Numbered from the stretch's first letter, positions 1-13,400 are shown. The stretch: 22,757 bases of DNA from Nymphaea colorata (GCF_008831285.2 NW_022204631.1:1-22757); one strand, 5' to 3'. Made by a program: numbers and translations. Notes: generated from the letters alone by a model not told the origin.

Positions 1-73
1 CAACCCCAACCCCAACCCCAACCCCAACCCCAACCCCAACCCCAACCCCAACCCCAACCCCAACCCCAACCCC
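1..73. repeat. Left telomere, (CCCCAA)n
   Basis: Perfect tandem CCCCAA hexamers run from base 1 and stop at base 73, where unique sequence begins. C4A2 is the telomere unit of Tetrahymena and relatives; hypotrichs use C4A4. The matching G4T2 at the other end makes this a whole macronuclear chromosome. Confidence 0.98.
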
Positions 74-383
74 TGGTATTTGAAGGTAAAATATTGGGAA
101 TTGTTATTCATATAAGTTGTTGGTGGGTATATTATGTGAAATAGGGAGGTAATCGAATGATTACAGCTGTTTTCCTATAAGAATACCAGGATCTTCGCTA
201 ATTAATAGCTGTAGTCTTAATTGAAAAAATCCGTCAGTATCAGCCCAAGAGCATCAGCACCCAATAATAGAGGTCTCACTCAAAAAAATAGTGATAAACT
301 CCAAGAAAGTCAAGGTGAATCAGAATTGAATGGAATAGCCTAATTTTAATTGAGAATTACCTTAAAATAAGATTATATCTTTT
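74..383. other. Left subtelomeric leader, no gene seen
   Basis: These 310 bases lie between the telomere and the first start codon of gene A. They are A+T-rich and I find no convincing coding frame. The only structure I see is a perfect 9-bp inverted repeat, CCTGGTATT at 72-80 and AATACCAGG at 182-190, whose left arm touches the last telomere repeat. The promoter and 5' leader of gene A should lie here, but I recognise no specific element. Confidence 0.6.
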
Positions 384-2006
384 ATGGACTATACCCATCC
401 AACATCCCCACCGTCCCACCAGTTCAACGCCAATAAACCTTCCATTTCCTTTTCAAAGCCTATCAATATGCGCAGATCCCACCATAAGTCGCTAATGCCT
501 TCACCCCCTACCCTCCGCCATCTCTATTCTCCAAGTAGTTCAGCCAACTCTCCAACAGCCAGCCACAACCTCAGATGATTAACAGCAATCCCTTCGCGCA
601 GAATACCAATAACCAGCTCATCTATAGCCCTATACTCCTCTCAACTAGCCATTCAATTTTTCCTCCAACTCTAATTCATACTCTTATCCTCCGCCGTCGC
701 TGTTCCCCAACTACCAACCCCAAGGACTTTCAGCCAATACCAACCAACCTCTAATCGTACCCTCCTCCTCACCCGTAAGTCAACCCTTTCAAAGCCCTAT
801 CCCCCAGCAAGCACCCAATCTAACTCAACCTCAGCAACAATTCTACAATAACTACATGCAAGCACCACTCACCCAAGTTAACTACAACCCAAACATCTTA
901 AGGGGAAATCCTGGAACCCAGAACGCCTCTATACAACTACTAAAATAAAAGGAGCCCGGCAAAAAGGTAGTTGCATTAATCGTAAGCTTTTGCTCCGGCT
1001 CCACCTATGATAGCTCTTTACACAAGTTCAGCAGAAGACTTTGGAGGGCACTCAAGTCCTTGTGTATTCCTGCACTGCCGGCTCTATTGGCGTTCTCACC
1101 AAGGCCATTAACGGGGAGTAGCTTCCATAAATCGAGAAAGCGAGTGAATCGGGCAAAAGGGCCTTGGAGATTGCTGCTCACGCCAAAGAGGTCGATCCGG
1201 ATTGTGTTGTCTTCAACTGGGAGTGCAGCAGCGGCTATGGTAACTAGGATTTTCCAGAAGGAGCATAAAAGATTATGGCCTTCCTGAAGGCAATAATCAG
1301 CAAGAGCTTCATGGCGATGTTCAGCGACTTCAGCCTGAAGGCGCTCATCAATGGCTGGGATGCAGCCATTCTGGGCAAGAACCCATTCAAGAGAACCGGA
1401 GTAATCACTGGCGAGGCGACTCTAAAGTTCAAGCCTTCAGTTCTGAAGGAGTGCCCTCCTCCCAGCTGCAGCTCCTGGGGGACTTGGTGGAGGGCGGCAG
1501 GTGCAACATCCACTGCGCAAGCACACCATCCTCTACACGGTCGACAAGCAAGCCATCGATTAGAGATACGCCCTCGAAGTGCTCACCATTCGAGTAATGC
1601 CCAACTGCAGCCTATCCCCTTCATATACTCACGAAATTGATGGCGAGTTTGGGGATGCTGGCCACGTACTCATCCGGTACCCAGCTGGAGGAATGATCCT
1701 GACCAGTATGGGGCACTGGATTGAGCTGATGAAGATCGACCCCTCAGAAAAGAAGCTATTCTAGTGGCCCAGCGAGAGTATGGAGTGCAGTACGCCCAAC
1801 AGATGCAATACTAATACAACATGCTGGGGTCTTAATCAGCTAGGGCCCAATACTTGAGCTCGAATGTTGCTAATTTCGTCCAAAACCAGGCTCCATGCCA
1901 AAATGAATAGAAAAGGCTTTTATTGATCCCATCTTCGATTATTATCCATATCCGTCAAGCTAAAACGCTTGCTAATATCATAGTTATTCATAAGTGCAAT
2001 AATTGA
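384..2006 (+). CDS. Gene A: Q/P/N-rich protein with unassigned globular region (frame broken in assembly)
   Basis: I do not recognise the family. The ATG at 384 opens a Ser/Pro-rich stretch, then a long Gln/Pro/Asn/Tyr-rich low-complexity part (about 560-930), typical of disordered ciliate N-termini. A globular part follows (about 940-1760) with segments such as KKVVALIVSFCSGSTYD, VLVYSCTAGSIGVLTKAING and EIDGEFGDAGHVLIRYPAGG, then a Gln-rich tail (QYAQQMQYQY). TAA/TAG are read as Gln throughout and the frame ends at TGA 2004-2006. Six frame changes, near 562, 629, 1040, 1460, 1500 and 1755, are each explained by one missing base; composition and style continue across every one. The true protein would be about 540 residues. 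The last 30 codons after QNEQKR are less certain, since a further shift could end the gene near 1905. It converges on gene B. Confidence 0.75.
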
Positions 2007-3423
2007 TAATCAATCAGGCATCTATCATTTTTCCTCAAAAAATCCCTTAGGAGGCCAATTCCCTTTTTTAAATCTTACTAAGCAGTCTCACTTTAGATTT
2101 TATCCAAGGTTTCTCCAATTTTTTCTGTTTTGAGATAGTTGATAAACCAATTAAAGGTCGTCAGGCTCCTCTTTTGAGTGAATTAAAGGATCCTGACCAT
2201 CGCCACAACGCACGTGGCCACCAGATCAGGTGTTTGCTGTTCCTTGATGATCCTAAAATAGACGGCCACTATCTTGGCATCTTCGTAGAGCTGCAGGACC
2301 TCTTCAGAGGGGTATTAGGTGAGCAGCACAAATAGTTCGCAAATGTACTTTTTAATGGCGGGAGTGTCACTCTCGATCATGTAGTAGAGCTTAATCAGAA
2401 TGCTGGACTTGCCGATGAAGTATTTGAAAGCCTTCAAGCTCTAAGGCATCAGGAGATGGTCAACTAGAAAAAAGAATTAGGTCCTGGTGGACTAGCTGGG
2501 GTCGTCGAGGATGGACTAGAATTTCTTTAAGATGTCGAGAGAAATGAGGATCTATATGAATAATACTGTGTTTGCCTTTTTCGTCTCTAAGATCTTGAGG
2601 AGGAAATGCAGGTAGTGCTTGAGGATCTAGTTGGGCCGGTTCTAGAGATTGTTGAGGAGTTATTTTAGTCTTTCCCAATGGTAGGCTGACACGGTGGCCA
2701 CGATATCCTCGAACCTGGTACTTAGAAGTTCGAAGCATTCCTCCAGCAGATCCCCATTTGCCACATTGGCGTTGACAATTTAGGCAAGGACGAATGAGTG
2801 GAAGCGGGTGATATCTTCGGGCCTGAGCAGTATATTGTTCTTCCACAGACTCACAAGCAGGTGGGTAATGATGGCGTTGGCCTAACTGTTCTGGTTGGGT
2901 CCTCCGCAATCTCTATGAACTCGTTGATGCCTACCCTGGGCATGATGGTGTCTCCGCTCACGTGGTTGGCAATTTTGGCCAAGGACCATAGCGATAATCC
3001 AATTATGACCCTGTTGTTCTCCTGCCTCAAGAGGTTTAGCAGCGAGTACACTCCGCCCTTGTTTACTAAATGCTCGGCGATTTTCTTGTGCTCGACCGCG
3101 TAGAAGAGGATCCTAAGGGCCTCGAAGCATAGCTGGGGAAACTGCTCCTCTTTTAGGTAGTAGATGAGCTTGAAGAGCAGTCCAGAGGTAATTATCTTAT
3201 GGATGAGTCCGCGGTTGGCGAGGTATAGGTGGTATATTCCCACTAGTGACTCGTGCTTCTTTACAGAACTGGGATCCATGACTTCCTGATTAAGGACGTC
3301 AAAGTCTTCCAATTTGTATGACTACTGGTAAAACCTGAAATCGCGGGCATGGTACTTTTCGAGGAGGGGCTAAAAGCATTCATCTAGAATGACGTTTTTT
3401 ACAGCTGGAGCCTGTAGGTTCAT
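1988..3423 (-). CDS. Gene B: armadillo/HEAT-type helical repeat protein
   Basis: The frame runs from ATG at 3423 to TGA at 1988-1990, about 479 residues, with TAA/TAG as Gln. The middle has the hallmarks of ARM repeats: GGVYSLLNLLRQENNRVIIG followed by LSLWSLAKIA (about residues 130-165), close to the consensus seen in importin-alpha-like proteins. Flanking helices are rich in Leu/Ile (FKLIYYLKEE, ALRILFYAVE, HLLVSLWKNN, FVLAQIVNANV, YICELFVLLTQ). No Arg-rich importin-beta-binding segment is seen at the N-terminus, so I call the fold, not the function; a protein-protein scaffold is the likely role. One frame change near 2893-2900 (GAGGACCCAACCAG) is fixed by one missing base and the helical pattern continues. 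It lies 206 bp downstream of gene C on the same strand, and its last 19 bp overlap the end of gene A. Confidence 0.85.
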
Positions 3424-3629
3424 TTACTTATTTGATTATTATAGATGAGAGAATTCTGAGTTATATATAAATCTATTTATACAGCAATCTTATTGAAATC
3501 CGCGCTATTAAATTATTATGTTTTCTTACGCATAACAGAAATGCCGCCATCTTTCTTAAATCAAAATGATATGAGAACTCTTGATGATGGATACTTAAGT
3601 GTGAGTAATAATAAATTAGGTTAAAATAA

Positions 3630-4479
3630 TCATTCAAAGCGATTGGCAGAGGGCGTGATATTTGGGTTGATGTTTTCTATCCTATGGTCTCTCTATCGCT
3701 TATACCTTGCTCTTTCCTTTTCATTCTTAGTCTCCTCGATGATGAGTTCTTGGGATGGAGCGTCGCGAGTATGGTGTCTCTCTGGACGAGGCTGATGGTG
3801 GGGACGGGGTTTGCCATTATGCTGTGCCATTTCTTCGTGGCTGGTCTCCTGCATGTCATTATAGTGTGCTTCTTTTTCATAGGGATGGGCCAGTTGATCT
3901 ATTTCTCATGGACATGCTCTATAACGCTATGGCCATCGGTCGACTCGTGCCCATGCTCATGTTAGTGGAGCCCATGGTGCTCGTGATACTATGCTTATCG
4001 TTGATGATCATGGAGTCTCCGATAGCGTGATGCTGGGGCACTTCTATCTTGAAATCTCCGACTATTATTTCTTTATGCTGCTCTTCTTGGCACTGCAAGC
4101 TAGGAACATTATTGTGACTATATTAGGAAAGACTTACATAATAATAAAGCACCTCCAATGAGACAGCGATGATGGCGATGGTTGGGAATTTATCGTCGTC
4201 AGAACTAGGACCGTTTGTCACCACACTTGAAGACGAGACTGTAAAACCGCCGAGGCTGGAGGAAACAAGACCAGAGGATAGGGCTGAAGATGCCGCTGCT
4301 GCACCCGCCGATGAAGTTTATGTTGGCGTTACTGTGCCGACGATGGCAACAGAGCCGAATTTAATCGATGTAAAGGTGATCATGTCCACCTGCTCTTTGT
4401 AACCTTCAAATATCTAGGAGAGCAGACACATCGAATCGATGCTTTGCAGAACTATCGTCACCTGCTGGCAGTGAGGGTG
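3630..4479 (-). other. Gene C juxtamembrane region, transmembrane helix and cytosolic tail
   Basis: After the last cysteines comes a segment containing EGYKEQVDMITFTSIKFG, then a Ser/Ala/Thr-rich stalk ending PSSDDDKFPT. With one base restored near 4165 and the 20-nt intron removed, the helix reads AIIAVLIGGALLLFTIMFLA followed by CSAKKSSIKKQ, a textbook stop-transfer signal. The tail of about 150 residues is rich in His, Met, Gln, Glu and Arg and has no domain I know. A lost T in a TTT run near 4052 and a two-base loss near 3880 restore the tail frame up to TGA at 3630. Confidence 0.75.
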
Positions 4480-7400
4480 ATGCTGAAGCCAACGTTGATA
4501 TTAGATTGGCATTTCCACCCCGTCTTGGTGTAGCCGTCTACACATGAGGTACAATATGTCTGAGAGCCTATGCAGGTGCGGCAGGGAGATTAACACTGCA
4601 GGCAGGGACCTTAATCGAACCCGTTGGCAAGGTAAAGCCCACCTGGCATTATGTGCAAACTGATGAACTGGTGCATGAGACGCAAGAATCTCTGGGGCAG
4701 CGTTAGCACTTGCCATCCTTTACGTAGTAGCCGGTTTTGCAGATGCTGCATGCCTCACTGTTGGTCGGTCTGCATTGAAGACAGTTGGGAATATCACTGC
4801 AGAGGAGGCATTGGGCTCCCACGAGAATATAGTTGTTGCCCTGTCCGCAGTTGGTGCAGCTGCTGTCTGCGTTGCAGGAAAGGTCCTTTACGCAACTGCT
4901 GCCCTGCAGTTTGGAACCATGGAAACAAGAAAGACAAGTAGAGGGATTGCCGTCTTGGCAGGTAGCGCAGGGCAGGAGGCAGTCCTTCACGCATTGAGAA
5001 GGATTAATGGTACTTGGGTGGTAGCCTGTGATGCAGAGGGCACAGGCCCGCTAACGCAGGAGAGCATTTATCGGGGCACGAAACGCAGGCGCCGTTGACT
5101 AACTGCAGTCCTTTGTTGCAGGAAGTGCAGACTGTGATGTCAGTTGGCGAGCAGCTTGAGCAGCTAACCACGCATCCCCTGCAACTGCCACCAACGGCCA
5201 CGAATCCACTCTTGCAACTGGTACAGCTGGTGCTACTCGTGCAGCTCAGACAGTTTCTTGAGCACTGGCTGCAGTTTTTGTTTACCGTATCTAGTATTGC
5301 CTGGGTGGGCAGGTAGTGCAGCTGTCCGCAGTTCCCGACAAGTCAGACAAATAGAGCTGCATGGCTTGCATGAAGCTCCTGAAAGGAATGAGCCTGTGGC
5401 GCAGGTGTAGCATGTAGTTATGTCTGTACTACAAGTGAGACAGTTGGTTGGGCACCTGAGACAGGTGCTGGAGGTAGTGATAAGCACATAGCCGCTTAGA
5501 CATAATTTGCAAACTCCACTTGAGCAATCCTTACAACCTGCAGTACAAAGCTCAATTTAGCCATCTACAACATTTCCCATGAGTGCAGTATTCGAGCTTC
5601 TTCCCAAGTTTGCGGGAGAAACTACTTCAAAGCTGTAGATTGCAATGGGAGTATTGCTGGGTGCCTAATTTGGGTATAAACATTCAGTTTTCCATTATTG
5701 GATGTGGAGTGTGGGTGGCGACCCAACTATCCTCATCAGATGAGCTAATGTGCCGAGATTTGGCCAGGGAAAGTATGGAGCTATATTGAATAGAGTAAGC
5801 GAACTCCTGGTTCCCACCGAGGGTGGTTTGCAGAGTGCTCTTCAGCTGCCTGACGTAAAGCCAACTCTCCTCCAGACTGACATAGATATTTTAAGGATCC
5901 AAAACAGTCTCACTTGTGGGGAAGTTCAAGTTAGTTATGGTTGAATCCTTGAAGTTGATAAAATAGAATCCAATCAGAGGGCCACTATTTGAAGCACCGT
6001 AGATTGCAACCAAGTATAACAAAGGAGAGATAACAATCTTGGGCGTGCTTTTAAAGCCTGAAAGCTAAATATTTGGAATCTTCGTGAGTACTGATCCATT
6101 ATCGATAAAGGAAACAACGATCGCGCTGGTACTGCTTAGTTGGTATGCAACAAGTCTATCGTTTTTAGATTGTAAGACAGTGCCAGAGTAAATGATGGGC
6201 TAGAAAGACTATAATAGTTTTGATAGGTATTGTTTTGGGATTCGTATTTCCAGATAGATGCATCAGCCAATGCGTAGGTAAATGTCGAATCAACAGCAAG
6301 TAAAGAAATATACCGTGCTGGCTAGTTGGAACTGGTTGTTTACCTTGACGAAGATCTTGTTATCGACTCTAAATTTGGAGCAGTCTTCAGATATTTGGAA
6401 CAAAGATCCAGAGCCGACCTGACTCGTGATGACTGTGCTTTTAGGAGAGCTAAAGGTCGTCATGTCATAGAGAGTATAGATGGATCCGCTTGGCTGGAAA
6501 GTAATGAGACAATTTTGAGAGCTCGCCAGCACATTCGAACTACTGGATGTCGTAATGGTCTGCGAGGCAAGGTGGGTTGAGCCGACAGAGTCATCCTGGC
6601 GATAAACTGCTATGCTTGAGCTGCTTAGATAGATCCACCTAAATGAGGATGAAGAGGAAAGAACCGATGTGGAGGCTGGAGGGGTATAGCTTAAATAGGC
6701 AGGAATAGCAGCTGGAACCACCTTGATCGTTGAGGCCAAATTGCCATATTAGAAGGAATATACTGAATAGCCGTGGCTTGCAGTGTTTCCATTATCGTAT
6801 AGGTTAAGGACGATCAGACTATCCGATAATAGCTATCTATGAATGTCTTGAAGCAGTTAGTTTCTGAGGCGGAGAGGGTCCTAGTTCTCAAGTAAATGAG
6901 AGTGCCACTTAAAAATTGGTATGCTTCCTCCACCGAACTGCTCCTAATGACAAGGTAGTTGTCTCCTAGGAAGTAGTTGCTTGAAGAAAATGCTAGAGCT
7001 GACTTCACAGTAGCAGTATATTGGGTTTGACTCTGGAACACAATATCTTTAACTGTGCCCTTGGTGTAGTCGACTTGCTTCAACACCACTGCAAGGGTTC
7101 CATTTTCGTAATACTCGTAGTGTATTTTTGTCATTTGGGGAGACACACTGAAGAACAGTTCACTGGTGGGACTATCTTGACTGGCAATATTGAAGTTCTT
7201 AAAGAAATTGCAATTTCCATTTAGGCAAGTTCCAACATACACAGTTTGCTGGATGCTGTGTTTTCCATTATTGCTTGTTACAGTTTGTCCAGTAATAATA
7301 AGCTGGTTTTGATAGTTCGATAGCTTATATGATGAAAAGGATGCAAGGTTTGCCTTAAGATCAGTGTAAGCTCCATTCACAATGCCATAAAGGATACCAC

Positions 7401-10400
7401 TGTCGATAATATATTCTAAAGAGGCACTGTATGCTTGGATGTTGGTGAATTATTTGACTAGCGCGAAGGTATTGTTATTATTTAGAATGAATATCTTGGA
7501 ACCGTGAAGAATATAATTGCAATTTTCCCCAACAACTGGTTAATAGCTTGATCATAAGTCGAAAATTCTGATATACTGAGTGTTGAATAGACTTTAAAGC
7601 TGGAGGTAGCAGGGACGAACTGCAAGGCAGAGACTGAGGAAGCTGTGTATACTATAGTGCATGAAAGACTTGTAATTGAGCTTGAATAAAATGTCCAAGT
7701 ACCAGCTACATTATCAATTGAAAGGGTTTTGCTCTTTGCGTCAGCAGTATTATCGAGATATGTAACCTAAAAGCGAGCAGAAGATAATGACTGAACTATT
7801 CTAAAAGACTCAAGCCTGGATTTAGAGGTAATAAAGGTATCGTCGTTGTTAAAAGGAAGAGTGAACAGAATGGTCTGATTAATCGAAGGAGGAGTAGCAA
7901 GAGTAATTGAGGATGATATGTTTATTCCAGCATTAGTCGCAATCTGAGTTATATTAGAGGATTCAACAGGCTGTGGAGCTGTCTTATTTTGGCAAGTTGA
8001 TATTCCACCGATCGAAGACTAGCCAGCCAAGCAAGGTGCACAAGAAGATGTGGAAGCGATATAGCCAAAGTTTGGAAGGCACATAGAACAATCTACACCT
8101 GTATAACCGGTAGCACAAGCATTGCATTTAGATCCTTCGAAATTACCTGAACAAGTTGTGCAAGTATTGGCATCAGAACAAGCTAGGCATTTCGTATCGA
8201 TTGATGAGCAGCTAATACAGGCACCACCTGAGACAATATTGCTACTGCATTGATTGCAAAGGGCTCCTGAAAATCCGTTGCCACAGGTCAAGCAGTTGGT
8301 AGAAGATGAGCATGTAAGACAGTTTGAATTGACCGAGGTGCAAGTTGCGCAACCGGTCTGGCCAGCATAAAATCCGCTTTTACACTGATCGCATTTAGCT
8401 CCTTAATAGTTAGCCGAGCAGCTAGTGCAAGTATTCGCATCAGAACAGGCTTGGCAGAATGCACTTATTGTTGAGCACTGGAGGCAAGCACCTGTTGAAC
8501 TTGTATAGTATCCGCTGCTGACGCTGCATACATCACAAATAGATCCTCCGGCCCCTGCTGTGCATGTAGGACAGGTATTTTCATCTGTGCATGTAACACA
8601 ATTCGGATTGATGCTGGTGCAGGCCGTACAAGTGTCTCCATTCAAATAGAATCCGCTCTTGCACAGCTCGCATCTAGATCCTTCGAAATTACCTGAACAA
8701 GTTGTGCAAGTATTGGCATCAGAACAAGCTAGGCATTTCGTATCGATTGATGAGCAGCTAATACAGGCACCACCTGAGACAATATTGCTACTGCATTGAT
8801 TGCAAAGGGCTCCTGAAAATCCGTTGCCACAGGTCAAGCAGTTGGTAGAAGATGAGCATGTAAGACAGTTTGAATTGACCGAGGTGCAAGTTGCGCAACC
8901 GGTCTGGCCAGCATAAAATCCGCTTTTACACTGATCGCATTTAGCTCCTTAATAGTTAGCCGAGCAGCTAGTGCAAGTATTCGCATCAGAACAGGCTTGG
9001 CAGAATGCACTTATTGTTGAGCACTGGAGGCAAGCACCTGTTGAACTTGTATAGTATCCGCTGCTGACGCTGCATACATCACAAATAGATCCTCCGGCCC
9101 CTGCTGTGCATGTAGGACAGGTATTTTCATCTGTGCATGTAACACAATTCGGATTGATGCTGGTGCAGGCCGTACAAGTGTCTCCATTCAAATAGAATCC
9201 GCTCTTGCACAGCTCGCATCTAGATCCTTCGAAATTACCTGAACAAGTTGTGCAAGTATTGGCATCAGAACAAGCTAGGCATTTCGTATCGATTGATGAG
9301 CAGCTAATACAGGCACCACCTGAGACAATATTGCTACTGCATTGATTGCAAAGGGCTCCTGAAAATCCGTTGCCACAGGTCAAGCAGTTGGTAGAAGATG
9401 AGCATGTAAGACAGTTTGAATTGACCGAGGTGCAAGTTGCGCAACCGGTCTGGCCAGCATAAAATCCGCTTTTACACTGATCGCATTTAGCTCCTTAATA
9501 GTTAGCCGAGCAGCTAGTGCAAGTATTCGCATCAGAACAGGCTTGGCAGAATGCACTTATTGTTGAGCACTGGAGGCAAGCACCTGTTGAACTTGTATAG
9601 TATCCGCTGCTGACGCTGCATACATCACAAATAGATCCTCCGGCCCCTGCTGTGCATGTAGGACAGGTATTTTCATCTGTGCATGTAACACAATTCGGAT
9701 TGATGCTGGTGCAGGCCGTACAAGTGTCTCCATTCAAATAGAATCCGCTCTTGCACAGCTCGCATCTAGATCCTTCGAAATTACCTGAACAAGTTGTGCA
9801 AGTATTGGCATCAGAACAAGCTAGGCATTTCGTATCGATTGATGAGCAGCTAATACAGGCACCACCTGAGACAATATTGCTACTGCATTGATTGCAAAGG
9901 GCTCCTGAAAATCCGTTGCCACAGGTCAAGCAGTTGGTAGAAGATGAGCATGTAAGACAGTTTGAATTGACCGAGGTGCAAGTTGCGCAACCGGTCTGGC
10001 CAGCATAAAATCCGCTTTTACACTGATCGCATTTAGCTCCTTAATAGTTAGCCGAGCAGCTAGTGCAAGTATTCGCATCAGAACAGGCTTGGCAGAATGC
10101 ACTTATTGTTGAGCACTGGAGGCAAGCACCTGTTGAACTTGTATAGTATCCGCTGCTGACGCTGCATACATCACAAATAGATCCTCCGGCCCCTGCTGTG
10201 CATGTAGGACAGGTATTTTCATCTGTGCATGTAACACAATTCGGATTGATGCTGGTGCAGGCCGTACAAGTGTCTCCATTCAAATAGAATCCGCTCTTGC
10301 ACAGCTCGCATCTAGATCCTTCGAAATTACCTGAACAAGTTGTGCAAGTATTGGCATCAGAACAAGCTAGGCATTTCGTATCGATTGATGAGCAGCTAAT

Positions 10401-13400
10401 ACAGGCACCACCTGAGACAATATTGCTACTGCATTGATTGCAAAGGGCTCCTGAAAATCCGTTGCCACAGGTCAAGCAGTTGGTAGAAGATGAGCATGTA
10501 AGACAGTTTGAATTGACCGAGGTGCAAGTTGCGCAACCGGTCTGGCCAGCATAAAATCCGCTTTTACACTGATCGCATTTAGCTCCTTAATAGTTAGCCG
10601 AGCAGCTAGTGCAAGTATTCGCATCAGAACAGGCTTGGCAGAATGCACTTATTGTTGAGCACTGGAGGCAAGCACCTGTTGAACTTGTATAGTATCCGCT
10701 GCTACGCTGCATACATCACAAATAGATCCTCCGGCCCCTGCTGTGCATGTAGGACAGGTATTTTCATCTGTGCATGTAACACAATTCGGATTGATGCTGG
10801 TGCAGGCCGTACAAGTGTCTCCATTCAAATAGAATCCGCTCTTGCACAGCTCGCATCTAGATCCTTCGAAATTACCTGAACAAGTTGTGCAAGTATTGGC
10901 ATCAGAACAAGCTAGGCATTTCGTATCGATTGATGAGCAGCTAATACAGGCACCACCTGAGACAATATTGCTACTGCATTGATTGCAAAGGGCTCCTGAA
11001 AATCCGTTGCCACAGGTCAAGCAGTTGGTAGAAGATGAGCATGTAAGACAGTTTGAATTGACCGAGGTGCAAGTTGCGCAACCGGTCTGGCCAGCATAAA
11101 ATCCGCTTTTACACTGATCGCATTTAGCTCCTTAATAGTTAGCCGAGCAGCTAGTGCAAGTATTCGCATCAGAACAGGCTTGGCAGAATGCACTTATTGT
11201 TGAGCACTGGAGGCAAGCACCTGTTGAACTTGTATAGTATCCGCTGCTGACGCTGCATACATCACAAATAGATCCTCCGGCCCCTGCTGTGCATGTAGGA
11301 CAGGTATTTTCATCTGTGCATGTAACACAATTCGGATTGATGCTGGTGCAGGCCGTACAAGTGTCTCCATTCAAATAGAATCCGCTCTTGCACAGCTCGC
11401 ATCTAGATCCTTCGAAATTACCTGAACAAGTTGTGCAAGTATTGGCATCAGAACAAGCTAGGCATTTCGTATCGATTGATGAGCAGCTAATACAGGCACC
11501 ACCTGAGACAATATTGCTACTGCATTGATTGCAAAGGGCTCCTGAAAATCCGTTGCCACAGGTCAAGCAGTTGGTAGAAGATGAGCATGTAAGACAGTTT
11601 GAATTGACCGAGGTGCAAGTTGCGCAACCGGTCTGGCCAGCATAAAATCCGCTTTTACACTGATCGCATTTAGCTCCTTAATAGTTAGCCGAGCAGCTAG
11701 TGCAAGTATTCGCATCAGAACAGGCTTGGCAGAATGCACTTATTGTTGAGCACTGGAGGCAAGCACCTGTTGAACTTGTATAGTATCCGCTGCTAACGCT
11801 GCATACATCACAAATAGATCCTCCGGCCCCTGCTGTGCATGTAGGACAGGTATTTTCATCTGTGCATGTAACACAATTCGGATTGATGCTGGTGCAGGCC
11901 GTACAAGTGTCTCCATTCAAATAGAATCCGCTCTTGCACAGCTCGCATCTAGATCCTTCGAAATTACCTGAACAAGTTGTGCAAGTATTGGCATCAGAAC
12001 AAGCTAGGCATTTCGTATCGATTGATGAGCAGCTAATACAGGCACCACCTGAGACAATATTGCTACTGCATTGATTGCAAAGGGCTCCTGAAAATCCGTT
12101 GCCACAGGTCAAGCAGTTGGTAGAAGATGAGCATGTAAGACAGTTTGAATTGACCGAGGTGCAAGTTGCGCAACCGGTCTGGCCAGCATAAAATCCGCTT
12201 TTACACTGATCGCATTTAGCTCCTTAATAGTTAGCCGAGCAGCTAGTGCAAGTATTCGCATCAGAACAGGCTTGGCAGAATGCACTTATTGTTGAGCACT
12301 GGAGGCAAGCACCTGTTGAACTTGTATAGTATCCGCTGCTGACGCTGCATACATCACAAATAGATCCTCCGGCCCCTGCTGTGCATGTAGGACAGGTATT
12401 TTCATCTGTGCATGTAACACAATTCGGATTGATGCTGGTGCAGGCCGTACAAGTGTCTCCATTCAAATAGAATCCGCTCTTGCACAGCTCGCATCTAGAT
12501 CCTTCGAAATTACCTGAACAAGTTGTGCAAGTATTGGCATCAGAACAAGCTAGGCATTTCGTATCGATTGATGAGCAGCTAATACAGGCACCACCTGAGA
12601 CAATATTGCTACTGCATTGATTGCAAAGGGCTCCTGAAAATCCGTTGCCACAGGTCAAGCAGTTGGTAGAAGATGAGCATGTAAGACAGTTTGAATTGAC
12701 CGAGGTGCAAGTTGCGCAACCGGTCTGGCCAGCATAAAATCCGCTTTTACACTGATCGCATTTAGCTCCTTAATAGTTAGCCGAGCAGCTAGTGCAAGTA
12801 TTCGCATCAGAACAGGCTTGGCAGAATGCACTTATTGTTGAGCACTGGAGGCAAGCACCTGTTGAACTTGTATAGTATCCGCTGCTGACGCTGCATACAT
12901 CACAAATAGATCCTCCGGCCCCTGCTGTGCATGTAGGACAGGTATTTTCATCTGTGCATGTAACACAATTCGGATTGATGCTGGTGCAGGCCGTACAAGT
13001 GTCTCCATTCAAATAGAATCCGCTCTTGCACAGCTCGCATCTAGATCCTTCGAAATTACCTGAACAAGTTGTGCAAGTATTGGCATCAGAACAAGCTAGG
13101 CATTTCGTATCGATTGATGAGCAGCTAATACAGGCACCACCTGAGACAATATTGCTACTGCATTGATTGCAAAGGGCTCCTGAAAATCCGTTGCCACAGG
13201 TCAAGCAGTTGGTAGAAGATGAGCATGTAAGACAGTTTGAATTGACCGAGGTGCAAGTTGCGCAACCGGTCTGGCCAGCATAAAATCCGCTTTTACACTG
13301 ATCGCATTTAGCTCCTTAATAGTTAGCCGAGCAGCTAGTGCAAGTATTCGCATCAGAACAGGCTTGGCAGAATGCACTTATTGTTGAGCACTGGAGGCAA

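Noticed and set aside
771-790. GTAAGT...AAAG as a 20-nt intron in gene A
   Set aside because: The sequence is not A+T-rich and does not end in TAG; reading through keeps a coherent Pro/Ser/Gln-rich frame, whereas removal would break it.
1060-1764. Several short plus and minus open frames inside gene A
   Set aside because: They are shadows or fragments made by the missing bases; the continuous reading across the shifts explains them better.
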